DNA from: Monarcha castaneiventris obscurior | Taxonomy: Eukaryota; Chordata; Aves; Passeriformes; Monarchidae | Reading direction: 5' to 3' | Assembly: GCA_026261815.1 (NCBI GenBank) | Contig: JAMPIT010000884.1 | Location: 11,979,001 to 12,043,000 of the forward strand | DNA length: 64,000 bases | Position numbers and translations under genes: made by a program | Part shown: positions 22,609-39,771 of the stretch, piece by piece | Layout: every line of letters starts with the position of its first letter | Numbering within the stretch: position 1 is the stretch's first letter | Notes under the pieces: model-generated | The model's database searches: none | What the model saw: the letters and a program-made list of their open reading frames with translations, nothing else | Told to the model about the DNA's origin: nothing

Positions 22609-25600
22609 TTAAGTCTCTTAAATCATTTTAATTTTAAATAATTACTTTGATTTACTTACTGTATTAAAGTCATATCTCTGTTAAATACAAGGGGAGGCAT
22701 TGATTTATCCTTGGTGGGTTAGGCATTCAGTGCCTGTGAAAGTTGTGCTGATAATGTGAAGTTAAACTGACACAAATCCCTGTGTGGGGATGCTTTGCAG
22801 GGGGATAGGAGTGGCTTTGCAGGGCTTAGCTTGAGCCCTGTCTTCAGGCACGAACACTCAGTTCTGTACAGCCCCGTCTGTACTGCTGACACTCACCCCA
22901 AGCCCTGGTGCACCAGTGCAACTGCCTCAAATTACCAGTAGCATTTTCCAGGGGTGATAATTTGCACTAAAAATGGTCCTTCTTAGGGCTACAACTGTGC
23001 CTATGCCAGCTGTTTACATTATTTGGGATACATCAGCCCTCTTCCCTGCTTCCTAACATTGCTAACTAAGAATAAATACACAGTCGAGATTTAAACCAAG
23101 TCTAACTTACCTCAAAAAGCCATTCAAACCACAGCTTGAATTGCCACACAGGGCTGGCAGAGTTTTAGCTAAACCTTAAATTCGTGCTTTTAATTAGATT
23201 TTCAATTATGTATGTACCATTCTACTGTCATTTAGGCCCAACTCTACTGAAAGTCTCCCTGCTTTAAGTATTTTAGGTTTTTGTGGAAAGGAGCATTTTG
23301 GTGTGACTTTAATCTCTTCCTAAAGGCTTGGCCTCCACAAGGAAGGGGTGAAGGGCAGGACTAATTTTGGTCAAAGTAACATTCCATGCTGCCTCTGGCA
23401 GCAAGTTTAGAAGCATCCTAAAAGGTAAATTTTTGTAAACCTGCAAATAACCAACCCCATAATCAATAAATTATTATTCTCATGTCAAGCAGTTTCTTCT
23501 GATCAGGTTAGTGGGTGGGAATCCCTCATCACATCCTCTTCAGCCATATGGTGCTGGGTGGTGGTGACAGCTGAGTTTGTTGGACATCCAGAGCTCTGAG
23601 CGGAATCTGTCTGTGATGGTAGACAACTCTATCTGAGCACTTTGTCCACTCCCTGCTTCCCTGGCCACAGACACCTGCTGCTTTACCAGCAGAAAAAAAC
23701 CCCAAAATCAAGAAAACCCAAACCACTAAGCACTGGCAGATCTCTTGGGATTTCAGGATGTTGGATACAGCCAGCCATCTCCTAAAGCTGGTTTTCCAAG
23801 TGGCCAGGCCAGATATGGTGTAAGTGAGGGTGAGAGGTGTGTAGGTGTGTGTGGGGAGTGGGAACACGTGACCCACCTGAGCAACACCATAAGGCCATGA
23901 CCGCAACAATGAATGCAATGTTTGCATGACTGAAGGTTGGACAGCAACAGTTCCAAAGGATACTTGGGAATCTGAAGGATTTCTTCTGCATTAACTTATA
24001 TCAAATTTGCTTACTGGAGAAAAACACCCACAGAACTCCTGCAGTGCCTTGCAAATCCATCCCAGAGCAGGGAAGGCAGGCTGCCACCCCTGTGCCCTGC
24101 ACAGCTGCTCCAGCAGGGATGTGTTGCAGCTGGGGCATAGCTGATACTCACAGGCCTGCCGACACCACCAGCCTTCCTGAATTAGGCCAAGGATTCTACA
24201 GGGCTTGTTTATTTTTCCTGTCTTTGTTATTGTCTTGCAAGAACCTCTGATTCCAGTGGGCAAGTGCTACCTGAACACCACCAGACATGAGCAGAGCATC
24301 CCAGGGACTGAAATTAGCTACTCCAACTCTCTCGCTAGTCTCAGGCACCAGATTACTTAGATAGATATGTTCACAGGATTTTCTGTACCTTTACGGCATG
24401 TGTTTTCCACTGGCTGGCCTGACAGACGCTGCCTGCTCTTCTCCCACATTGCTTTCCTACAGTATTGCTGAATATTTATTAACTGAGAGCTTACTGACAA
24501 GCTCCCATGCACACTTTTCTCACTGATGCCAAAGTCACAGAACTGTGCTTCCTCATGAGGCACACATTCCATAACCTTTCATGGCTTCTGCGGGGGGTCC
24601 TTTCACTTTCCTACACATACAGAGCTTGGTGTGTTACTTTCTTGGTAGGAATGCGCTAATTGTCACATGTCTTTCCTTTTTAAATAGTTTAATGTCATAA
24701 TTATCCTCATTTTCTTCCTTCCTGCTACAGGCAATTGCTGGAATGTTTCAGAAGTTTTTGAACAAAAATCAAAAAAAAATCAACCAAAAAGCCCTTACAG
24801 CTTGTCTAGGGTAAGAATTGTTACCACTCCCAAGTCTGGGCTGTATCACTTAAGGATGCTAAAAACTTTTTTTTTTTTTTTTTTTTTTTTTACTTCAGCT
24901 GCATACTTGGGGTTTGTCATTCCTGGTTTTGCAAAGCCCAGCCTTAACCACACACATTACAGTTTAGATGTATCTTCAGATCCTCTCAGGTTCTCCCTGA
25001 CATTTTTCCACCACAGATTTAGGGAACATTGCTGTTTCTGTCAGGTACCAGCCCCATCAAAAAGGAAAAAAAGCCTGTTCAGTCATGCTCTGGTCCAGGT
25101 GGGCGGTGTGTACTATACCAACACCAGAGAGGTGCTTCCTTCACCACATGTTGCTGGCAATATTGCAAAGAGGGATTTTCAGGGGTTAAACAATTCTGGC
25201 TTTTATTGGCCACCATCATATGATTCTTCTCAAGCCCATTTTCACTTCCGCTGGACAGGTGCTCTGTAGGTGCTCTAGGCTGCACCAGGAAGCTACTGGA
25301 ACAGATCTCTCATTTGCTGGTGGGAAGTTTCAGGTGCCACCTCACTCAGGAAAAGCACAGAGGATAACCTGGCAAACTAAAGAAGTGGGAACAGGTTTGT
25401 AGGATCTCCACCAGCTACCTCCTGGTTTCCCAAATATTGCCTTTTCCCTTTAGGAAATCTGGAACTATAGAGTGGCATCTGTCAAGCCGTAGGCACTTGA
25501 GAGTAAGCACCCATCAGAATAACTTACTGTCAAAAACAGGTACAAATTCATTTCATCCCACTGCGTGCCATATGCTGCTGTCAAAACTTCATGAACTGTT

Positions 25601-26058
25601 TAGGCAGCATGTTGGGACATTTTGACTAACTATGAGCAGAGCTATTTTTTCATAGCTTTGTGTCACTGGTGTTTATAATTGGGTATTTCCCTGAGCATGC
25701 TTTGGTCTCTGGGCAAACAAGCCTGTGGCAAAAGAACATAGCCTGGGAAAATGGGCATGGGACAAACCTCTGGATTTGGCCATCCATTTATTGTCCTGAC
25801 AAAGAACTGGAAATTGCACTGTATCACGTTGTGCAGGGATCAACTTCTCCTTCTGTTTTAATGGTAATATTTGAAAGATGGGGTGAATCTTTTTGTCCTG
25901 TGATTTGATGGAGCAGACTGGTAAGCTGAATCTAAATCTCATTTTCTGCTGCTTGAGCCCAGCTGTTTTTTTCCCTTGGCAGGAAAATTTGCTAGCACGC
26001 CCTTTGCTATAGTAAGTGGGAAACAGACCACAGGATAGGTAAAGAACACATTTGCTGT
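22609..26058. other. Intergenic DNA between a relic and the SOX5 3' end
   Basis: No exon or RNA gene recognised. A 25-base thymine run lies at 24867-24891. An open frame of 155 codons crosses that run as a polyphenylalanine stretch, which argues against its being real. The upper end is set by the most distal plausible SOX5 polyadenylation signal at 26059-26064. Confidence 0.5.
24867..24891. repeat. Poly-T run, 25 bases
   Basis: Twenty-five uninterrupted thymines; on the minus strand it reads as poly-A. No processed gene was recognised upstream of it on the minus strand. Confidence 0.9.
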
Positions 26059-26064
26059 TTTATT
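26059..26064 (-). terminator. Candidate distal polyadenylation signal of SOX5
   Basis: TTTATT in plus orientation, AATAAA on the minus strand. About 10-20 bases downstream on that strand come a TGTGTTCTTT stretch and then GTGGTCTGTTTC, a GU-rich arrangement expected beyond a cleavage site. It lies about 5.05 kb after the SOX5 stop. Other AATAAA copies on this strand are at 26205-26210, 26327-26332 and 26395-26400, so the distal end could use any of this cluster. Confidence 0.4.
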
Positions 26065-28556
26065 GGTGCCTTGCAGGGCAGTAATACTGAAAAAGGGGAA
26101 TGCAAAAGAAACAAAAACCCAAAAACCAAAACCAAAAACCCAGGATGGTGGCAATCCACATAGTATTTTTTTTAAAGAGTACATCAACTCCCGTTTTTTT
26201 TTCATTTATTGTGGCATGAATGATAACATAAAACCAAAACATGAAAATATACAACTTATATTACACTATGTGTTATGAACAAAATAGAAATCTATAACTC
26301 TATGTTATATTTACATAATTATTTCTTTTATTAAATTTCAAGTGAGATGGTAGGTTGCACATACTTTGTTTTAAGCTCCAGGCATTTGATTGTCTTTATT
26401 TCTTTTCTATTTTCATTTCACTTGTAAAATCCACAATGTTAGAAGGAGTAAGAGCTTTAGAGCCAACGGAGCTATATAAATACTGTTTCAGCAAACCAGT
26501 GACAAAAAACACTGGGGAGTAGAGAAATCAGTCAGTAGAAAAAACGAACTTGACATGTTCTTCAATCTGGGAAACTGACAAGTTAAGATAAAGTCGAAAA
26601 AATGTAAATACAAACCAAGCTAAACAGACAGCCCATGCCCTGTGAATTGAGGATACACTTGAATCCACATCTAGTGAATGACACAGTTATTTGCAAAATG
26701 GAAGGGATGGTTCTACTGAGAAGTGGGCAGACAAAGAAACCTCCTATCCCATACATCATGCCCTGAAACGTCCGAGATACCACACAGCTGCCGTTCTTTA
26801 CAGCAGATGAATTCTTACCAAGGAAGACCTACATCTCCACGGAGTATAATTATTTTTGATGTTACAAACGTGATGTCAGAGGCTTCTTCGGGGACAATAA
26901 CAGCTCATCTCTTTGGATTAAAAAGAAAAAGCTCTGAAAATGTGCTGTAAAAAGGTTAAAGACAATTTACTTTCTAAAAATGATTTAATTAAAGACAGTC
27001 TACTGCAGTAACCAAATCTTTGAAATAATGTCTTCGAAAAAAGAATTTCTTCCATATGCATTCATAATAAGAGGATTTTGTTACGAAACTAATTAAATGC
27101 TAGAATAATAGCTAGTGTTCTTTTCTGGGGGCCTGATTAATATAGCGGAACGGTTAAATAAAGATGTTAAATGCACTTAAAAATCCTATTTTACTAATAT
27201 AAGGCATGAATAAATGGAAAAAACGATATACTCTGTGTTATTTAATTGAGCTTAGAAGCAAGTGCCTCAGTTTTTTTTCCTTTTTTTCCCCCCTTTTCCC
27301 CACTGCTGGCGATGTTCTTTCTCAAGCTCACAAGATGCACGGTGCCTCCCCCCATTTAGGAGGAGGTGGCCTGTACACCCCAGGCCAGTCAGCTCCCCAG
27401 GAGCATTCTGGCTTGCCAGGTTCCCAGGGAAGAGGGGAACAGGGCCCACCTCAGCATTAGGGCTTCAATGAGCTTTTAGGCTAATATGATCCTAATCTCT
27501 TCTAACCTGGTTTTCCTACATGCTCCAGGGCACAGAACCCAGGGAAAAAAAAAAAGAAGCAAGACAAGAAGATATTTTTATAAATGCAGGTTTTGCTTTG
27601 TTGTTTTTCAGGGTTTTTTTCCCCAGGAAATTCAGACGGGACAAACAGTACCCAATTTCCAAATCTGGTCTTGTATTGCTGAAGGATATATGGGTGCTCA
27701 TCCTTGGACCTAAAAAATCCATTAGCATGGGCATTAAGTATTTTGCTGGTTTGGAACCCCAGAGCCTTTTTAAAAAATTTGGTTTTTCATCTTTCGGCCT
27801 TTTGTTTTTCCTTTTTAACATTTCTGCATTGGTTTCAACATCCCCAGTGTAGAGGAGGTGGATAGTCCGCTAAAGCAACACATTCCCAAAGCCCGAGGGA
27901 AGGCTGGGCTGGGGCACAGTCTCTCTGAAGGGTGTGTGTATGGAACAAAATCAGCTTGCTCAGCTGAGCCCTGGCCGGGGTGGCGCGAAAACCATGGGGG
28001 TCTTGGAGGAGTGCTGTGTCTCTCCTTCCCACTGACCTTTTCCAGCCCATGCCTCCAAGACTTGCTCCAATCCCACCTGCCACAGTGGCACCTACCTGGA
28101 GCTAAAACAAAGTATTCTGGTAGCCTGAAGTGACACAATTAAACCAGAGAGTCTCTATAACATGGTGGAAATCAAGCATCCAGCAAATGTGAGGTGAACC
28201 CACAAGAGTCAGAAGTGATTTGTTCACAAAGACAGGGAACAAATTTGAAAGTTTAAAAAAAATAAAAGGAGCAAATATCTGTTTTCACATTGTACATAAT
28301 AATGATATAAAAACAATTGTCTATTTTTTTCCTTCTTATCCAAACAGAGTGCTTAAAAAAAATTGGCTCTAGATGACTAGTGTAATTAAATAACTAAAAT
28401 GAGTGATGAGAGAGCAGAAGTTAATTAAGATTGAAAACAACACTCCCATTAATTCACTCCATCATAATAAACATCAGAAGTTGACATGGCTGGGGCCAAA
28501 ATTAAAATAAAAGAAAGAGAAATGGTGTGAGCAGAAGAAGCGATTTGTTTTCATAC

Positions 28557-28584
28557 GTATATCTATATATTTATATATATATAA
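28557..28584. repeat. AT-rich simple repeat
   Basis: Alternating TA tract interrupted by 'ct' and 'tt' within the probable SOX5 3' UTR. Confidence 0.8.
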
Positions 28585-28732
28585 AAAGGTAAGGTGGGGA
28601 GGGGTATCCATTTTAAATAGCCTAACAGCTTCATTTGCTGCACTGCCAAATTAGAACACAATAAAATAAAGTTAAAAAAGGGGGGATGTAAAATAAATTA
28701 TACATAATTTACTAATCTGGGAACAGCTGACC

Positions 28733-28758
28733 ATTATTATTATTATTATTATTATTAT
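28733..28758. repeat. (ATT)n microsatellite
   Basis: About eight and a half ATT units in the probable 3' UTR of SOX5; the transcript would carry AAT units. Confidence 0.92.
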
Positions 28759-30139
28759 AATTACCATTCAACACTAGCAAGAAGAGGCAGTTCAACTGAA
28801 AAAAAAAAACCCCAACACAGTCATAAAATACAAACAAAAAAGAACCCTCTCTGACATAGAGAATATGATCAGCTACTCCAAGCATAATTTCAGAGCAAAT
28901 CTTCTGAGAGAGAGAAAATAGAAAAGAATGTTTCAAAGCAGAGGTGGAAATCAAAACAGGAAAAACAGAACAAAAACAAAAGAGATGTAGCAGGATAAAA
29001 CTATCATAATGTCCAAACCGCTCATCGGAGTATTGTCGTAAGTCTTCAATGGCATTTGCTTTTTGCTTTGCACAAGGTCTGCAGAGGTCAAGTTACACTT
29101 CAAGCGGGATTTCAAGAGGCAAAGAAAGGCATTCCCCCCTTCCCAGTCTCTCCTTCTACCTGCCCCGTTCATTCTGCACCTGGCTGATTGCATCGAGGGC
29201 TCAATTTGTCTGATTAAGGGACTGTTTGCAAAATCAATGTTGCCAAATAGTGGCGACCAGGGTTCTGGTGAGTGCTCGGGCTGGGATCTCACTGCCACTA
29301 AGATGCATGGGACTAATTTTACAAGTTAGAGGTGATTAACAGAAATGCATCTCCTTCTGGGAGTAGGAATTTACCAGGAAGCAACATAAAATTGGCAACC
29401 TCAGTCAAAAAAAATTCAGAGGAAAGCTTTTGCTTCAGCACGGTCCCAAGACCTTCCTTTCCAGGGCACAGAGCAGCTCCCAGATAGCTTCCTCAGCCGG
29501 TTGTGGTTGCCCAAGGAAGACAAAACTGCCCAAGCTATGTAAGTGCTCTACAACAACACTAAAAATATTTCAGCACAGGAGGATAATTTTTCAGTTGTGA
29601 GAGGCAGCAGCAAGGGAAACTCGGCACTGCAACTGTTTGAGTTCTTACAACTCCACTTCGAATATGGAAATCTCTTCATAGTTATTAGCCTTCCTTCCTA
29701 CATGAACATCCCACTGATAAAAGGATTTCTGCCAGTGCACAGGAGAAAAAAAGTCAGTTAAAAAAAATTGCCTTTTGAATCAGAAATCAATACTCAGCTA
29801 CCCCGAAGGTACAAGTCTATTTGAACTGGACCTGGTTGGTGGTAACTTAATTATGCTCAGCGAGGAAGTAGTATTTTCAGTTGCTGTGTCCTGTGCAGAA
29901 CAAACCACATTTTGGACAAGCCTTTTTTATGTTGTTTATGCTGCCACTTGAAGTGTAAACTAAAAGTAAAGGTTTCTTACAGACCAAGTCATTTGGAGGG
30001 TGCAGGACTTCATTCTGGAATATGCTTTTTGCTCACAATAGTCCAAAATTATTCTTATTAGTACCATAAACACGCACGCATGAAAATCCAAGACCATAAA
30101 ATATTTTTTCTCTAAATTTCTTATGTCTCTCTCTCTCTT

Positions 30140-30145
30140 TTTATT
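30140..30145 (-). terminator. Candidate proximal polyadenylation signal of SOX5
   Basis: AATAAA on the minus strand about 970 bases after the stop codon. The downstream sequence is purine-rich GA repeats and not clearly GU-rich, so use is uncertain. Confidence 0.3.
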
Positions 30146-30503
30146 CACCTGAGAACAGCACCTACAGTTTCCTTTAAAAAGCAAAAGCAGAACCAAAAAT
30201 ATATGTCTAATCTCACCACCTGCTGGTATATCAGGTTTTTCAAAGGATTGTCTAAGATACAACACTGTCCTAACTTGAGACAGAGCAAGAAGCAAAAGAA
30301 AAGCCAAAGAGAAACAAAAGACCATCACCCTAAAAAAAGCAAATTGGACTAGTTCAGCGCTTTAGTACAAATTTGGCACTTGCTCAAAGACTCAGTATGG
30401 CGTGCAACTGATGAAGAGAAGTCCTCTCTTGAAAGGAAATAATTGCTTGTTGGGGTTAACAGAAAGACTCCCCACTTCCTTCCTTGCCAGCCACGCGCAC
30501 AGG

Positions 30504-30520
30504 CACGCACACACACACAC
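30504..30520. repeat. (CA)n microsatellite
   Basis: Short CA/CG-rich alternating tract ending in 'cacacacacac', just beside the GGA repeat. Confidence 0.85.
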
Positions 30521-30540
30521 TTCTGACCCAGATTTGACAG

Positions 30541-30589
30541 GGAGGAGGAGGAGGAGGAGGAAGAAGAGAAGGAAGAGGAGGAAGAGGAG
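30541..30589. repeat. GGA/GAA purine repeat in the SOX5 3' UTR
   Basis: Runs of GGAGGAGGAGG pass into GAAGAGGAGG variants. In the SOX5 transcript this is a CU-rich stretch of UCC and UUC units. Such pyrimidine tracts can bind PTB or PCBP proteins and the duplex can form triplex DNA; here that is inference. Confidence 0.9.
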
Positions 30590-30770
30590 ATAGAGGGGGT
30601 TAAAAGGAATTTTATCTTTTTTTTTTTTCCTGTCAGGTGCATTACCAAAAAAAAAATTATTTCTCTTTAAACTGTAGCACAAAACAACAAAACACATTCA
30701 CAAGCCACTTGTTGGCACTGTGTACCTGAGTGAGAATTTCTAGAACATTGTAGAACAAACAGCCATAAAG

Positions 30771-30776
30771 TTTATT
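30771..30776 (-). terminator. Candidate polyadenylation signal of SOX5
   Basis: AATAAA on the minus strand about 335 bases after the stop codon. Confidence 0.25.
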
Positions 30777-31110
30777 TGAAAAAAAATAATAATAAAAGGT
30801 CAACGGGTAAGACTTCAGTGCTTGGGTATAGCAGCTGAATTACTGGCATTATTTTACCCATAGCTTATATCATTCTGTTGTTGTTGTTGTCTTTGTTTCC
30901 TTTCTTCTGAGCGTTTTTTCTTCTGACGCAGGCTGATGTCTATTAGTCAGCTGATGTCCCAACTAGTTAAGACTAACAGTTAAAGTAACAGTCAGTGTAT
31001 GAGAAAGTTAATGTGCTTGGCCACTGGCAAGGATAAACCAGATGAGGCTTTATTTATTTTTTTTCTTTTCTCCTTGAAGTCCTGCAGGTCATGAGACATT
31101 GGGACCCCAA

Positions 31111-34889
<3,779 letters not shown>

Positions 34890-35935
34890 TCATTTAGAAC
34901 AAGACACCTAAGGCCATTTTGCTTTGGGCTGTGAATCTGTCAGAGCTTCTAGATAAGGGTTCAGGTCTTGTTTGTATTTGACTCATAAACCTCCTGGGTA
35001 TGGCCAAGATGCAGAGAGAGATCGCACTGGAAATTTTGACTCAATATTTTACTGAAATTTATCTACCTTGTAATACCTTTCAAGTGGGCAGTAAAACCAT
35101 TATCCTGATAATGGGCAATCCCTGACACTTTGTTTCAGGAAACGAGGCAGTATATTTTGGAGGAATGGACACACAGTCTGCTGTGTCCCCACACTTTCCC
35201 TGGGCCATGTGCCTGTTCACACCTCCTGTTCAGAGAAGGCTCCACTCCATGTGCTGCTGTCTGGTCCCAATGATCCACGGCTGGATCAAGGCATCAGATC
35301 TGGATTTGCACATGTCCACATCTTAATCATTCCTGACAAACACCGGGTCTTTTGGGCTCCCAGGCTGGTGAGAAGCAGAAAAGGATCTGACTGTAAATGC
35401 TCTGCAGTCAGGTACAGGAGCCTGCAAAGACCCTAAAGCAATGCCTCTAAAACCTATAAACTGTCCCATATGTGTCAGCGGGGTTTTAACTCCAAGACCA
35501 AGTCTTAAGCCCCAACTTAAAGAATTTACTGTGTGCCATGACGGAAAAAGCACTAAGGTACTGGCACATCTCTCCCTGGAGCTGCACTATGGCTTCATTG
35601 CTGGCAGCCTTGTTTTCTGCCTATGTTAATGTGGATATTTGAGATAGGGATATAGTGAAGACTTCAAAATTGTTTTCAAATGCCTGCTGAAAGTTATAAA
35701 CTAATATTTCTTAGAGGATACAGCACGGGAGCAGAAAGTAAAAGTTCTTGAATCAGTTGCCCTATTTTATTTTTCCATTAAATATGGAAGTGCTTCAGGG
35801 TAAGATACATTTCAAATAACAGGAATAGCTCGAACTGTGAAACCTGTGGCCTAGAAAGAAAACTTTATTAGAAAATAGTCAGTTTTCCCACTGGAAAAAT
35901 GTTTGAATAGTTTCTCAATTTAACGGGTTCACAAT

Positions 35936-35956
35936 GTCATATGTCATATGTCATAC
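35936..35956. repeat. Three-unit 7-bp tandem repeat
   Basis: GTCATAT, GTCATAT and GTCATAC in direct succession within the intron. Confidence 0.85.
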
Positions 35957-38900
35957 TTGACTTCCTTTTGTTCCTCATTTTTTATGGTTACTTACACTGT
36001 ACTTAGCTCGTGCTATTACTCAGACTGGTCTTATCCAACTGTACCCCCAAGACTCGCAGTAGAGAGAGCGCAGTTATCCCTTCCCCAGGAAAGAAAACAG
36101 TTTCATTCCCTCTAGAAAGGCCCCTTCTGATTATTGAAATAATTTTCTCCATTACTTTTTGAATCTTTATTCCATGCTGCAGTCTGGGCTTCTGGAGAGA
36201 AGAGCTGGTACCGCCTGACCTCACATCCAGAGATAAGCAATGCATAAACAATGATGTCTTTGTGCTGAAGAGGAGCAATGGACATGCCTTTCTTAGCAAA
36301 CATTGCTTTGAAGTCAAAACCATCATTTTTCATGATGTTTACAACCTATAGCATGCAGAGATCCCCCCCAGCTAGTCCTGGAATGGGAAACGGTTTAATG
36401 ACATTGTTAATAGCTTAGGCCCAGCACCATAACTGCATGGCTAGATGGCTTTTAGGGTTTGGACTGAAACTCCTGCACATCCCTTCTTATGGCATAGAGA
36501 GGTAGTGTCTATGCCTGGAGACCTGTGGCAGGGCTCTGTGTTACATAGGGCAGCACCCCTGTGACCAGAATCCTGCTCATCAGCTTTGTCTCCTGCAGAG
36601 AAATTATTCCAAGCTTTTTCTGGCAAAGAGAAACTACACCAGCCTTCTGGCTAGAAAAATTACACCGACTTTCCACATGTAGTACCTCCTGGATTTGGGG
36701 ATGAATGACACAGTGATAAACACATGGAGACTGTCAAAACACTGCACACCAACTAATGCTGCAAAAGAAGGAAATACAGACTGGACCTGTGTTGAACAGT
36801 GTTAAGAATTCAGGGTAAAGCAGATGAGCTCTGGAAGATGGCCAGATGTGAGCGTGCTTTCAAATTCTGCCTTATAGGCACTGACACACTGGTGTTTCAG
36901 CAAAGAAAATCCTAATAGTTAGCCTAAACCGAGAGTTGTCTAATCAGAGACCTGCTGAAGACCCTAGGAAAACAGCCCCAGTCCCTTTTCCTGATGCAAA
37001 CAATCTTGACATTTGCTTTATATGCTGTGAAGGGATCTGCAATGTAGGGACTCACACATATTTAAGACAGATGGATGGATAAAAAGGTAGAAATTGAAGT
37101 CAGCGGTTCCAAAACTACCATGAAAATGCTCTATTCCAGCACAGTTTCTCTTCTGCTGTGCCATTTTACTTGCTGCAAACCTACAGTAAGGTCTGGGCAG
37201 GCAGATTCCTACCCCCTCATGTGACAAGAAATAGGGGGTGAAGTTAGGCAAACACCACAAGTCTTTGCAGGATCAGGGCCATAAGAAGGGAAATTTTGAT
37301 GCATAATATCTGTACATACAGTTATACATACGATATTTATTACATAAATGTAATTCGTTATACTTTTTCTTCCTGAGCTTCACACTGAAATACAACAAAA
37401 ATCCTGGCAGTTTCACCTGTCTTCCCAGAAATTTTTTAATAGGTTCCTTCTGCAGTGATACCTCCTCTTACTACGACTTTATTGTTTTTACAAAATATAC
37501 TAAATATAATTGACTAGTATGTTTTGAAGTATCATACATAATAAACAATGCTGTCAAAATAAATTTAAAAATAAGGGCATATTTTCTGATGATAAACCAT
37601 TGTTCTTTAAATTTTATAATTTTCACTTATTTTCTTAGTAATTTACATAATATAATCAATTCTCTGAACAGTCTTAATCTGAAATTTTGAAATTTTGAAG
37701 GATATATAACTCTGATCTTTGAATTTCTGCCCACAGGGTAAGCTATGAATGAGTACCATCAATCAACATATTAAAACTTATAAAAAATACCTTATATTTG
37801 GACAAAATATGCTTGTAGTAGCTTTATTTGTCATTGTTTTATAAACACACATAGGCAGGCATGGGTACCTATGCACAGTGCCGAATCCAAGCCCAAACAA
37901 GGTGTGATTGTAGAAACTTTCTTTTCATGGGAAGATTTACACTCTTGGGTGAGCTTTCTGCTCACCATCTGTTCTGGAAAGCTTTGAGTGGGTCAAGTAT
38001 GCAAGGCTTTTCTCCTTGACTATGAAAACAAGACCCCATTCCCCTCCCTCAATGTATGCATAAGGAAAAGCAGGATTTTTGCACAATTCTCCCTGATGTG
38101 ATGGCTGAAGTATTTAGGAAAAAAAAGCAAATCCAAAGACTTTGCAGCACTGAGAACAGCTCCTGCCCCTAAACTGAGCTAGGGCAGTCAGAGCTGTGCC
38201 CACACAGCCGTGTGTGACTGTGAGCACATCTGGAGAGGACAAATATTTGAGTCCAGGGTGGAAAAGAGATGCCCTCACCCATGCCCAGACACTTGTGCTC
38301 AGGCACACACATGCATGTTCAGAGCTCTGCTTACCACTGACTTTAAGCCAAGTTTCTCTGACAAGAATTTTCAGCTGTTTGCAACATACTCTAACTTTCA
38401 GTCCATCAGACTGACATTTTTCAATCTGAGTACCTGAATCAGGATGATTTTATGTTTAAAAAACACTCTCACACACACAAACACTTATATAATGTATAGG
38501 TATGAGTATACATTTGTGTAAACATACGTACACATTCCAAGAGAATTTCTGAAGCTAGTAATTAATTTTTTCCGAAAATCTTTATGCTGATTTCTTGGTG
38601 AAATTAATTAAAATATTTACCAAAATATGTAAACAATGCATTATTAAATTGATAGGGCCCAGCAGTCCCATTTTAGCACTTTTTTAACAATTTACTAAAA
38701 AAATCATTATCCACAAGTTTAAGTTGCAATGAACAGATGGGTGACAAACGTATGCACAGATGAATTTAGTGAAAAATCCATGTATCTAATTTTTATGCTC
38801 AAAACATAATACCACAGTGTCAAACATAATCCCTAGAGAATTCTAGTTGCTGGGAAGGGCACCTCCTCTCATTTTACTATAAAAATGACCCCATGATTGG

Positions 38901-39771
38901 TGAAAACTCCATCTAAGTTACTCTGCATGACAACGAGCTCTCTGACCCCAATGCGTAGCAGTGCTGCTGGAAAAACAGGAAGGAAAAATTGTGGCTTTCT
39001 AATAAGGGGACCCTAATACCTGGCTGAACTGTGAGCTTCTGGTTGGTCACCCTAGGCCAGTTAACAGACAGCTCCCCTGCTGACTTCAAAAGACTGGCCT
39101 TTTGCAGTTGAGGGAAGACCTTTGTAATGTTTCTGTCAAGAAGGAAGATGCCAGGACATCCCTCATTGTTGCACAGGTGAAATGAAAAAAATAAAACGTG
39201 ATGCTGTAAAGAAATAGAAACATCATCTTTCACTGTCTCAGACCTTGCTTTTCCCCATATCTGGCAGCAAAACAGAGAGTTTGGAGTCAGCTATACTGTC
39301 TGTCACCTCAACAGGATCTGTAATGAATTTGCACATTTTACTCCAACTACTGTATATCTAATCAGAAAAAGATGTCTCCATATCTCCCTGATCTAGCGCC
39401 AAATAGTAAAAGGTGATTCCTTATGTTAACAATTTCAGCAGAATGGCTTATTAAAACCAGATTTTAGGGTATTATAAAATGCTTAGAAGGCCTTTAAAAT
39501 GTCAACCAGGATCCCCAGAGACTGTGTAAAATGTCAGCCCAGCTCAAGCGCCTGTTTTAAGCAGAATGAATTAGCAGCGTGCTGTCGGAGGTTGTTATCC
39601 AAAACAATCAGTTAAGAGGGAAAACATCAAGCTTTATTTGTACTTTCTATATGAAAAGGGCCATTCAGAATGATCTTGTAGATTTCTGAAGCTGATTATT
39701 TAAAAACAGGTTTAACCAGGTCTACTCTCAATTTAGAAACAGACCAAAACTATTACTGTGCTGTCCTCCAG

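Larger units (their letters stand above)
26059..31110 (-). other. Probable SOX5 3' untranslated region (lower limit uncertain)
   Basis: Sequence after the SOX5 TGA at 31111-31113 should be 3' UTR. Canonical AATAAA signals on the minus strand occur at 31053-31058 and 31049-31054 (under 65 bases after the stop), 30771-30776 (about 335), 30140-30145 (about 970) and then a cluster at 26395-26059 (4.7-5.05 kb). Between 30139 and 26401 I found no AATAAA, so the real ends are probably either short (about 1 kb) or long (about 5 kb). The interval is AT-rich with a few GC-richer patches (27.30-27.47 and 27.85-28.10 kb). It carries simple repeats at 28733-28758 and 30504-30589 and no transposon I recognise. 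Long 3' UTRs are common in SOX genes and are usual targets of microRNAs and RNA-binding proteins. Confidence 0.5.

Noticed and set aside
24802..25269. A 155-codon plus-strand open frame
   Set aside because: It reads through a 25-base thymine run as polyphenylalanine and shows no domain. Chance open frame.
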